Shown here: positions 35,980-43,960 of the stretch, piece after piece
How the letters are laid out: every line of letters starts with the position of its first letter
Position numbering within the stretch: the stretch's first letter is position 1
NCBI GenBank assembly: GCA_025463135.1
Contig: JAOAPY010000031.1
Span: 1-64,000, forward strand
DNA from: Acidobacteriota bacterium
GTDB taxonomy: Bacteria; Acidobacteriota; Blastocatellia; Pyrinomonadales; Pyrinomonadaceae
Direction: 5' to 3'
DNA: 64,000 nt
Notes under the pieces: model-generated
Told to the model about the DNA's origin: nothing
Database searches by the model: none
What the model saw: only the letters and a program-made list of their open reading frames with translations
Translations under genes and position numbers: made by a program

Positions 35980-38900
35980 CTACCTAAAGGCATTCCTGTT
36001 CCATCCAAAATGTTCATTCAGAACGCTCATTAGCCGCGCGGCCAGGAGTGTCGCGCGGCCGGAGTCTCCTTTCTTATTACCTTTCTCAATAAAGATCGAA
36101 ACTACGACACCTTGTCGCAGAACTCGAGTTACCGGGTTATACATGCCGGCAGCGAATATGATGTTTGAATCGTTTCGTCCGCTTTTGTACTGCCCCTCCA
36201 GCGTCCCTGTTTTGGCAAAAACTGCGAAACGTTCTCCATTCTGCGTCAGACTGCCTGAATTGATCGCACTGATGGCAGGGAAGAGTGCGGCGGCAGTACC
36301 GCCGGGGCGCGCCACTCCTTCCAGAGCATCCAAGAGCGCCGGACGCACGACATCGAAGGCATTGTCTAACTTGTCGAACTGCGGCGTCGACTCGGGCCGC
36401 ACCATCGTAGCCTGGACACGCCGACCAGTGACCAGCCGCGAGAAAGCTTCAGCGGTCTTTACATTGCTCCACAGGTTTGTGTTGCCACCCAGGCAGACCC
36501 CAACGAATCCGCGCGCGGTTCGAACATTATTTAGCGCGAGATTTGTGGACTCGGGAGAGATAAACGAGAGTCCTGAGCTTTGAACTGGCAGCAGCGACTT
36601 CTTCTGTGCGTCTTGCCAGACCTCAATCATAGGCTCGGCGTCAGGGCCTGAGACCTGGATATCGAAAAGCCCGTTAAGCCGGCTTGCCAACAAAGAGTTT
36701 TCGATCTTAAGAGCCTCACCCGTTTTAGAGTCGAACACATCAGTAAAGTCAGGCTGAAGCGTTCGGAACTGGCCATCAATCTGGTAGCGCAAGGGTACGG
36801 TATGATTCAAGAATCTGAGGCGGCTATCTGAACTGTTGGACAAGCCGAGAAAGCCCGTCGTAACCGCAAAGAGATTATTCGATTCGGAAAAAAATCGGTT
36901 CCAGCCGGTAATTCCGCGCGCGCCTCCCAACCAATCTGGAGTGGTGGGAATCCCAAGGACCTGGTTGTATTGTCCGGCATTATCGTCGACGACAAGTGTT
37001 AGGACTTGAGGGAACGCGCAGGCGGCAGCGCTGGCAATAAACGGCTTGGTGGCCGATCCGATAACATGCCGCGTGAGATTGTGGTTCAGGAGGTACCGTC
37101 TGCTTTCCGGGCTGCGGCTGGCAAGGAGACTGGTATAGGAGCGGGGATTGCTTTTTTCCTGATCGGCCGGTTGTGGATTGGGATCAAATGCCGGCCAACT
37201 CGCCAGCGCCAATACCTCACCTGTCTGCGGGTTCATTGCGGTTACGGCGAGCCGCGGCGTCAAGCCACGCCGCTTGTTAACTTCCTGCCATAGTCCCTGG
37301 GATTCTCCGCTCTTGTCCTTGTAACCCTCGGCCTCTCTTACCAGCAAGTTGTAAATTTGGCGATTGAGTTCTGGTTCGAGCGGCAGCCTAAGGGATTGCT
37401 CGGCTGATTTCTTAGCATCTTCCCGTAAATTGGTTATGGACTGCTGGCTAACGTGGCTGTTGATCGCGTCAATGATAGGCCGCGCCAGGGCGAACACTTC
37501 TCCCTGCGGGAAAGTATATTCTTCGCGCCCATTGAGCCAGTGGCTTTTTGCAAGGAGACCCGGTGACTCGTTACGAAAAGCGAAGACCAGGGTTCGATTG
37601 AGCGTCTGTGGCGATCCCTTAATAGCGATAATGTCGCCGGGCTCGAGCCGGGTCTTATCGCGAACTTCCTGTCCGTTGACGTAAGTGAACTCTGAGTGCG
37701 GCTCCAGCACTGTGTCAGCTTCGATGGAGTAAATATCAAAGAGATGCTTGGCTGGTTGATTGCCGACTTCATCGCATTTGCCGGCGCATACCTTAAACCG
37801 CCGGCTGGTCAGGAATTCGCCCGGAAAAACCGCGCGCCCGGGAGTGATTACCGCCGCCTTTTCGTCGTTGATGCCCGGTATTGGTTTGTCCGAATCGATC
37901 ACGTGAGGCAGAAACAAATTGATTCCCTCACCTGCAAGATAACCTCGCATTTGACCGTCCGTTCCGGACAAGAGATCGCCGTGCCACCTAACCCGTGCGA
38001 GAAATGGTGAAGGCCGTCTGAAATAATTTTGATCGACTGTCAACACCGTCTCTCGATAACGATCGTCCGGACCTTCGCCGCCAAATACATCTTCATCAAG
38101 AACCTGTTCGCTGAGAACGAAGAAGTATTTTCCGGACCGCTTCTCTTCCGCTGTGCCGGCATTGAATTGATCTCGCAAGAGACGGAGATATTGCTTCTCG
38201 GCAAGTCCTTTGGCCTGCGCCGTTTTCAAACTAAGCTGTTCTGTTTTCTTGTCGAGTTCGATTAGGCCGTCGGTAATGTATTGTTTGGCTTTGGCCACGA
38301 AGGCGCCCAGGTCGTAGTCACCACGATGGAGGTTGTCATTCGACGCCCTGACTGACCAGTAACAAACCGCTGGGAAGAATAGCAGCGAGAAAACTCCGGC
38401 AATCAGCAGGAGCCACTTGTTGAGCATGTTTCCGCCACCGGCAAAAGCTAGTAACGGGTTCTGCCCGTTATCAGGAAGATCCTGTCGGCCATTCCCAAGA
38501 ACGCTGAAGGCCATGGCAAGCAAAAAACCAATAAGCAGTATGTCGGCTGTGGAGTTCAAACTGAGAAGAGGTAAATTTTTTCCCGTAAAGGGTAAGCCAT
38601 TGACATTGCCGGAAGCGTGATAAAAAGCGCCGAAGAGAATTGTTAGTGCGATGCCCCCCACAATCAAAGTGGGCTCCAACTCGTTTCCGAAGTGCTGTGA
38701 GAGGATGAAGAGTAGCAACAGGGTCAGGTAAAGGTAGAGGGATAGCAAGGCGATCCCACCCCAACTGCCATGCTCTGCCAGGACATAGATGCTGTAGGTG
38801 TTATCGCTTTGCGCTATGCCGTCAGCGAAAGGCACACGCTCTATTGGAGCTTCGCCGTAACCAACACCAGTGGATCCGCGAGCTGCAAAATGGAACATGG

Positions 38901-41259
38901 TCCAAAAGTGCTCGTTCACCGCCATGAGTCGACGTGCCGCGCTCGCGTTCACAGCACACGCCGGCCGCGACCCCCCGAAACTGAGAGCTTGGCGAGCTTT
39001 TTGCAGCAGACCAGCCTCGCGATCGTCGTCCTTCGCTTCCAGCACTGCTTCCTGCAACCAACCAGTGTTTTGGTAGGCAAGGTATCTATATTCAACTGTG
39101 CTGCCCTGCGGGAGAACGGCGCCAAGGTTCTGCGTAAAGAGTGATGTCCCAAAGAACAAGAACAAGACTACCGCTGAAAAAGCCGTCACACCGGCCGAAA
39201 CGCCAGGGTGGGCTCGCCATGAGACAACCACCGCCAGGAAAAAAATGGGCACTGAGTAAATCAAGAATCCCCAATCGCCGACGACAACTGCTTCAGCAAA
39301 ATACATCAGGTTAGGTAACGCCAGCCATAAATGCGAAAGAGGCTTGGGTGGCTTGCCCGCCACGCCGAAGTGCTCATGAAAGAACCACATGAAAAGACGG
39401 CAGGAGCCGAGAAATAAACAGGGTAGATAAATCAGTTCAGCACGCAAGCCGGTGAATGGAATGACCTCCGTCCCGAAGCCTCCCAATCTCAGCAGTACAG
39501 GCAGCCCGAGCGGCACTGCAAAAAGAACAATGATGTCCACGCGTCCTTCCTTTGCGAGCCAATCAACAAGTGGCTCCTTGCCACGATTCCAACTCTGGAC
39601 GGTGGAAAACAGGAAGGCGATTATTACGGACACCACAAAGAACCCGAGCATTAGGGCGAACCTTGCCGCAGAGGCGACTCCTACCATCCAGAGCAACGCG
39701 AATGAGATCAGCATGTACATTAAAGGGGGCGCAGTGAAAATCGTCTTCGCGATGTTCATTCCAGCACGCCCAAAGATTTTGCGCTGATCGGCAACGTAGC
39801 CCGTCATGTCAAAAGGTTCGCTAAGCTCGCGCACATGAAGCCAAACAAAGATTGCGAAGGGGATAAAGATGAGGGCGAAAAGCGCCTTTTCATAACTCTC
39901 TTCGTAGGCTGGAGGCAAAACGTACGCGCGATAACTAAGAACAAGTCTAATAGCCAGCATCATCTGTACTGTCGGTACGAGCGCGAACAGGTAATTGCGA
40001 TTGGCAATTCCGCCAAAGAAAAAGAACACCAGGGTTACGACAGCCCAGACGACGCCAATGGAAATCAAGGGCCGCCATTGTGACATTCGCTCATCCGTCA
40101 AGCTGAGCACGATGCCACCGTCGCTGGATCCAAGGGCGGCGGTTTCACTCGCACCGAACGACCGCAACTCCATGCCGCTGTTCAACGCGAACTGCTTAAC
40201 TATGCCACCTTCAAATTTGTACTTGAGTGATCCCTTTATCAACTCGCGGTTACGCTCACCGAATGGGAGTTGGTACGCGGGATTGGCACTGGTCGGGGCC
40301 GAGGAAATAAAGACTTCGGCATCGGTGTTCGATCCTGCCACGGGTTGATAAAGTGGGTAACTAAGCCGGTGTTCGGGCCGAACGTAAATCCGATTACTTG
40401 AAGGATCCAGCTCAATTGTGAAGCCCGTGGTCCTCCTCCCGGTGCCATAGACAAGCTTGTCGCCGCTCTTGATCGTGAACTTGATTTCAGGCACAAGTTC
40501 AACGCCGTCAACTTTGACTGATTCTGTGGAACCATTGACCAGGCCCAGTGTCCACCAGTCTTTTCGCACGAGCCAAACGTGGTCTAATGGATTTTCCGCG
40601 TGAGCCGAATTTCCTGGATCGGCGCCGCCGGGAGCGATGGGCTGAGCAGACATGCTGAGCTTTTGTTGCGCCTTTCGATCAAGACCATAGCGGCAAAGCA
40701 ACTCGCCAATCGTGAGTGCGGAGCCTGAGTCTGGCCATGAAAACGGATACGCTGCCGGCCCGATAACAAAGCGACTTCGCAAGAAAAGACCATTCTCAAA
40801 CTTGAGCGTGACCCCGCCAATAGTCAGTTCATTACCAGACTCAAGCGGACGAATGTTGACGATTTGATCATTGTGACGAAGAGGGCGCGCCGTCCCTTTC
40901 GCTGTGACCTCCAAAGTTGATCGACGATCATCGTACCCCGCAATCCTGATGGTGGGGTTATCCTGCGTCGAATCGTCCTCGCCCCGAAGCAAAAGTGAAG
41001 GCGCGTAATAGTCAGCGGTGGCCGGATCTCCGCTGATTAGAATTGAGGTTTTGAGCGGAAAATACTGGCCCTGAATTTCCAGCTTACCGGTAGTTACGAA
41101 CGGGGCAAGGTGTCGATAATGATAGATGACGACCAGCAGGGAAAACATCATCAAGATCAAGAAGCACAAGCGTCGCCATCGCTGATTCCTGTACTTAAGA
41201 TCGATGACTATAGAGATCACCGAGAAAACGAGAAACACGAAAATGGAAAGTGCAAACAT
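35980..41259 (-). CDS. SEDS glycosyltransferase fused to class B penicillin-binding protein
   Basis: 1759 residues, the largest gene here. Two N-terminal helices (about 1-21 and 31-48) precede a beta-rich domain (about 50-385) with FHA-like patterns (130-157 and 236-272, for example ESVKVDGVELV then KSGDKLVYG). The SEDS core of the RodA/FtsW type follows (about 390-930): the catalytic Asp819 lies in QSDNTYSIYVLAEHG, and LPFTGKNLPLLS matches the conserved end block. A single helix near 950 leads to a periplasmic bPBP: dimerisation region, then transpeptidase with SATK (Ser1402, Lys1405), SNN (1460-1462) and KTG (1683-1685). All catalytic motifs are kept. One polypeptide would polymerise glycan strands and cross-link them. 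Normally these are separate proteins (RodA-PBP2 or FtsW-FtsI). Confidence 0.88.
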   Translation of the reverse strand: MFALSIFVFLVFSVISIVIDLKYRNQRWRRLCFLILMMFSLLVVIYHYRHLAPFVTTGKLEIQGQYFPLKTSILISGDPATADYYAPSLLLRGEDDSTQDNPTIRIAGYDDRRSTLEVTAKGTARPLRHNDQIVNIRPLESGNELTIGGVTLKFENGLFLRSRFVIGPAAYPFSWPDSGSALTIGELLCRYGLDRKAQQKLSMSAQPIAPGGADPGNSAHAENPLDHVWLVRKDWWTLGLVNGSTESVKVDGVELVPEIKFTIKSGDKLVYGTGRRTTGFTIELDPSSNRIYVRPEHRLSYPLYQPVAGSNTDAEVFISSAPTSANPAYQLPFGERNRELIKGSLKYKFEGGIVKQFALNSGMELRSFGASETAALGSSDGGIVLSLTDERMSQWRPLISIGVVWAVVTLVFFFFGGIANRNYLFALVPTVQMMLAIRLVLSYRAYVLPPAYEESYEKALFALIFIPFAIFVWLHVRELSEPFDMTGYVADQRKIFGRAGMNIAKTIFTAPPLMYMLISFALLWMVGVASAARFALMLGFFVVSVIIAFLFSTVQSWNRGKEPLVDWLAKEGRVDIIVLFAVPLGLPVLLRLGGFGTEVIPFTGLRAELIYLPCLFLGSCRLFMWFFHEHFGVAGKPPKPLSHLWLALPNLMYFAEAVVVGDWGFLIYSVPIFFLAVVVSWRAHPGVSAGVTAFSAVVLFLFFGTSLFTQNLGAVLPQGSTVEYRYLAYQNTGWLQEAVLEAKDDDREAGLLQKARQALSFGGSRPACAVNASAARRLMAVNEHFWTMFHFAARGSTGVGYGEAPIERVPFADGIAQSDNTYSIYVLAEHGSWGGIALLSLYLYLTLLLLFILSQHFGNELEPTLIVGGIALTILFGAFYHASGNVNGLPFTGKNLPLLSLNSTADILLIGFLLAMAFSVLGNGRQDLPDNGQNPLLAFAGGGNMLNKWLLLIAGVFSLLFFPAVCYWSVRASNDNLHRGDYDLGAFVAKAKQYITDGLIELDKKTEQLSLKTAQAKGLAEKQYLRLLRDQFNAGTAEEKRSGKYFFVLSEQVLDEDVFGGEGPDDRYRETVLTVDQNYFRRPSPFLARVRWHGDLLSGTDGQMRGYLAGEGINLFLPHVIDSDKPIPGINDEKAAVITPGRAVFPGEFLTSRRFKVCAGKCDEVGNQPAKHLFDIYSIEADTVLEPHSEFTYVNGQEVRDKTRLEPGDIIAIKGSPQTLNRTLVFAFRNESPGLLAKSHWLNGREEYTFPQGEVFALARPIIDAINSHVSQQSITNLREDAKKSAEQSLRLPLEPELNRQIYNLLVREAEGYKDKSGESQGLWQEVNKRRGLTPRLAVTAMNPQTGEVLALASWPAFDPNPQPADQEKSNPRSYTSLLASRSPESRRYLLNHNLTRHVIGSATKPFIASAAACAFPQVLTLVVDDNAGQYNQVLGIPTTPDWLGGARGITGWNRFFSESNNLFAVTTGFLGLSNSSDSRLRFLNHTVPLRYQIDGQFRTLQPDFTDVFDSKTGEALKIENSLLASRLNGLFDIQVSGPDAEPMIEVWQDAQKKSLLPVQSSGLSFISPESTNLALNNVRTARGFVGVCLGGNTNLWSNVKTAEAFSRLVTGRRVQATMVRPESTPQFDKLDNAFDVVRPALLDALEGVARPGGTAAALFPAISAINSGSLTQNGERFAVFAKTGTLEGQYKSGRNDSNIIFAAGMYNPVTRVLRQGVVVSIFIEKGNKKGDSGRATLLAARLMSVLNEHFGWNRNAFR

Positions 41260-41343
41260 TGAGAGTCACCACCCATTTCTGGTTGAGAGAAAAGGATCGA
41301 TCCTACCCTCTGAGGCCAGCTCGCTTGAACCTTCTTAATCTAA

Positions 41344-41366
41344 GTCAACCGGCACAGCCGGTTGAC
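41344..41366 (-). promoter_or_regulatory. Leader hairpin of the cell-wall cluster
   Basis: GTCAACCGGC and GCCGGTTGAC form a perfect 10-bp stem with a 3-nt loop. AATCT/AGATT on either side can extend it after small bulges. It lies in the predicted leader, 85 nt before the SEDS-PBP start and downstream of the promoter at 41493. It could be an operator palindrome, an attenuator or a stability element. Confidence 0.6.
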
Positions 41367-41492
41367 ACAAGATTAATAGGAATCAACTGTTCCCTCAGCG
41401 AGCAATACTGGAATCTCGAATCGCGGGGAATGTGGGTTTTGCGAGCGCTTACTGCTTAGCCTGAGAGTTTCCAAATGAGAACGAGGTGTCGA

Positions 41493-41521
41493 ACAATAAG
41501 TCCTATCTAAAACTTTGTCAA
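41493..41521 (-). promoter_or_regulatory. Promoter of the SEDS-PBP cluster
   Basis: TTGACA (41521-41516), a 17-nt spacer and TATTGT (41498-41493) on the minus strand. It points at the SEDS-PBP gene and implies a leader of about 225 nt that includes the hairpin. No other promoter as good was seen within the seven-gene run. Confidence 0.6.
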
Positions 41522-41807
41522 TGATTGCGTTCAAGTTGTAAACCCCAAGTTGAAATGTCACCCAAATGCGCAAAAGATAGATGTCACCTTCTACTTGCGC
41601 ATGAGTGGGAGATACCCTGGTTCTGAGTTGGGCGAGATCGATAGCAACCAGACCTTGGCCTATCTCAACATTGTTGGAAGAGTTGGCATAGAAGTAAGAT
41701 CAAGCCGGGCATACGCCACCGAGTTGCGCTGGTTTACCACATGGCTCAATTTGAAAAACGATCACCGCCTGTTCCTGTTCGCGATCAACCTGGCAGCGCT
41801 AACGCTG

Positions 41808-41816
41808 TGTTATAAT
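41808..41816 (+). promoter_or_regulatory. Extended -10 promoter toward hflX
   Basis: TGT followed by TATAAT (41811-41816) is a perfect extended -10. No good -35 lies upstream, which is acceptable for this class. It would start an hflX message with a leader of about 240 nt. Confidence 0.45.
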
Positions 41817-42047
41817 CCCACCTTGTTCAAGCCTCGGATCAGTGGTGGCGGATCAATTCGTTTTGCAGGGATGGCAGATCAGTACCAGGGTGATGCTCAA
41901 AGAACCAGGCGAGGTAAGTCGCAAGTTATTTCCCACGCCCCTTTCTCCACCGTTCGAAGTCTCCCTACCAATCTGTTCGAGAGTTCTCCACGTTCCTGCT
42001 TCCCGGAAACAAATCCGGGTACGCAGACGGCTACTCAGTTGCGGCTG

Positions 42048-42065
42048 AAAGGAGAAGAGTAAATT
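42048..42065 (+). promoter_or_regulatory. Ribosome binding site and ATT start of hflX
   Basis: AAAGGAG (42048-42054) lies 8 nt before ATT (42063-42065). An in-frame TAA directly precedes it (42060-42062), so no longer start is possible. The codons after ATT read STVLGNTLGLK, matching the usual HflX opening, while the next TTG at 42093 has no such site. Confidence 0.6.
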
Positions 42066-43952
42066 TCTACTGTTCTGGGTAACACGCTGGGGTTGAAGGC
42101 GAATCAGTTGCGGCGGATTGAGAAGCTGTACACGAGACGGATTCCGCCGCGTGAAATCGTGACCGCGGAGTTTGCTCGGCAGCTGGCAGAGTTGTCGCAT
42201 GAGACGCGCCGGCAGATTGGCGCGCTGATCGATCGCAAGGGCCATGTCGAGTACGTGATGGTGGGCGACAACCGGCGTATTGAGCTGCCGGATTTCAAGC
42301 GTGTGCGTGTGGCGACGGACCGGTTTCGCGGGTTGCGGTTTGTGCATACGCATCTGCGCGGTGAAGAATTGACGCAGGATGACCTGACGGATCTGGCGCT
42401 GCTCAGGCTTGATTTGATCGTGGCGATTGATGTCGATCCGGAAACGGGGCTGCCGGGGTTGTTGCGCGCGGCGCACTTGCTGCCGATGATGGCGGGACGC
42501 GTTGAGAAGGGAAGATCGTTCGGAAGAGAAGAAGGACAGACTGCCGATCAGGCTTTGTCGATAGGACCGGACGAGCTGCCGAACGTGAGCGCGCAGGAGG
42601 AGCACCCCAGTGGGGCTGCCCCACCGGGGACCCCGAAGGCCCGCGGTCCCAGGGAGGGATCTGGCGGACATCTTTCACAATCTGAACAACGATCAGCTCG
42701 GGCGGGGCGCCCGAGCCACGTAGAGTTTCTCGCTCCAAAGATTGCGTCGCAGATGGACGTTGATTTCCTCTCGCTGATCAATTCACTGGAAGAAGAAATG
42801 GCGCGGAACCGCCGCACCACGAGAAAAGCGGAGGTGCGCGACCGAACAATTCTGGTGGGCGTCGCCACGGGCTCAGTGTCAGATGCCGAAGAGTCGATGG
42901 CCGAGCTATACGAACTCGCAACCTCAGCGGGCGTAGTGGTCCAGGACCAGATTATTCAGCGACGCTCGGCAGTTGATCCGCGGACGGTTCTGGGCAAGGG
43001 CAAGCTTGACGAGTTGCTTATTCGGGCCTTGCAGTCAGGCGCGGACATGCTGGTCTTTGATCGTGAACTACAACCAGCGCAGGTGCGCTCGCTTTCAGAA
43101 GCAACGGACCTAAAAATCATCGATCGTTCGCAATTGATTCTGGACATCTTTGCGCAACGGGCCCAATCCAGTGAGGGCAAAATTCAAGTGGAGCTGGCGC
43201 AGTTGAAGTATCTGCTGCCACGGCTGATCGTGGGACAGGACTCGGCCTTCTCGCGTCTCGCCGGCGGCATTGGTGGTCGCGGCCCGGGTGAAACCAAATT
43301 GGAAACTGATCGACGCCGGGTCCGCGATCGCATCAACCGTTTGGAAAAAGAGATCGAAGCGCAGCGCCAACGCCGGCAGGAACGTCGTAAGGCAAGAACG
43401 CGGCAAGGGCTGCCGGTGATTTCCCTGGTCGGCTATACCAATGCCGGCAAATCCACTTTGCTAAATACCCTGACCAACAGTGAGGTACGTGCAGAGAGTC
43501 GTATGTTCGCCACCTTGGATCCCACTTCCCGTCGTTTGCGGTTGCCGCGCGAACAGGAAGTGATTATCAATGATACGGTGGGGTTCATTCGTGAGCTGCC
43601 CCCCGATCTGCTGTCCGCGTTTCGCGCGACATTGGAAGAAATCAACGACAGCAACCTGATTATTCACCTCGTGGACGCGGCGAATCCCCGCTGGTCTCAG
43701 CAGGTCGATTCGGTTGAAAGAATTCTCGGAGAGCTTCACTTTCAGGAAATTCCGCGTATCGTAGCGTTGAATAAAGTCGACCTGATCGATTCGGAAACCA
43801 GGGAAGCGATTATGAGACAGGCGCAGCACGATGGCGCACGCGAATGTGTGGCCATCTCGGCGGTGGAGCCAAAGACCCTCCAACCGCTACTCGAAAGGGC
43901 CGGGGCAATTGTGGCCCGTAACCTGCTTGCGCCGTTTGCCAAAACTGCCTGA
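42063..43952 (+). CDS. hflX: GTPase HflX with in-frame repeat insertion
   Basis: About 629 residues from the proposed ATT start (619 from TTG at 42093). HflX binds the large ribosomal subunit and splits stalled or hibernating ribosomes. The N-terminal domain, then RTILVGVATGSVSDAEESMA and DPRTVLGKGKLDELL, GGIGGRGPGETKLETDRR, a coiled linker, and the G domain with SLVGYTNAGKSTLLN, DTVGFIRELP and NKVDLID are all present. Between the first and second N-terminal parts lies an extra stretch of about 60 residues rich in Gly, Pro, Ala and Arg, encoded by palindromic DNA (42603-42716). The G motifs are intact, so the protein is probably active. pgpH follows 8 nt after the stop. Confidence 0.93.
   Translation: MSTVLGNTLGLKANQLRRIEKLYTRRIPPREIVTAEFARQLAELSHETRRQIGALIDRKGHVEYVMVGDNRRIELPDFKRVRVATDRFRGLRFVHTHLRGEELTQDDLTDLALLRLDLIVAIDVDPETGLPGLLRAAHLLPMMAGRVEKGRSFGREEGQTADQALSIGPDELPNVSAQEEHPSGAAPPGTPKARGPREGSGGHLSQSEQRSARAGRPSHVEFLAPKIASQMDVDFLSLINSLEEEMARNRRTTRKAEVRDRTILVGVATGSVSDAEESMAELYELATSAGVVVQDQIIQRRSAVDPRTVLGKGKLDELLIRALQSGADMLVFDRELQPAQVRSLSEATDLKIIDRSQLILDIFAQRAQSSEGKIQVELAQLKYLLPRLIVGQDSAFSRLAGGIGGRGPGETKLETDRRRVRDRINRLEKEIEAQRQRRQERRKARTRQGLPVISLVGYTNAGKSTLLNTLTNSEVRAESRMFATLDPTSRRLRLPREQEVIINDTVGFIRELPPDLLSAFRATLEEINDSNLIIHLVDAANPRWSQQVDSVERILGELHFQEIPRIVALNKVDLIDSETREAIMRQAQHDGARECVAISAVEPKTLQPLLERAGAIVARNLLAPFAKTA
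42603..42716. repeat. GC-rich palindromic block inside hflX
   Basis: The block contains CACCCCAGTGGGG with GCCCCACCGGGG, then GGCCCGCGGTCCC, and ends in the perfect hairpin GCTCGGGC/GCCCGAGC (42696-42716). A related fragment, in the opposite sense, is in the rluB-acyl-CoA dehydrogenase gap near 22808-22845. It stays in frame and extends the HflX linker. Confidence 0.65.
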
Positions 43953-43960
43953 CCTTAAAA

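Larger units (their letters stand above)
41260..42062. other. Divergent intergenic region, promoters and hairpin, no gene
   Basis: About 800 nt between the SEDS-PBP gene (leftward) and hflX (rightward). It contains a minus-strand promoter, a perfect hairpin in the resulting leader and an extended -10 on the plus strand, all listed separately. Open frames here lack ribosome sites and resemble no family, so I call none of them. Confidence 0.6.

Noticed and set aside
41550-42062. 170-codon frame upstream of hflX
   Set aside because: No ribosome site, no family features, and it covers the promoter and leader of hflX.
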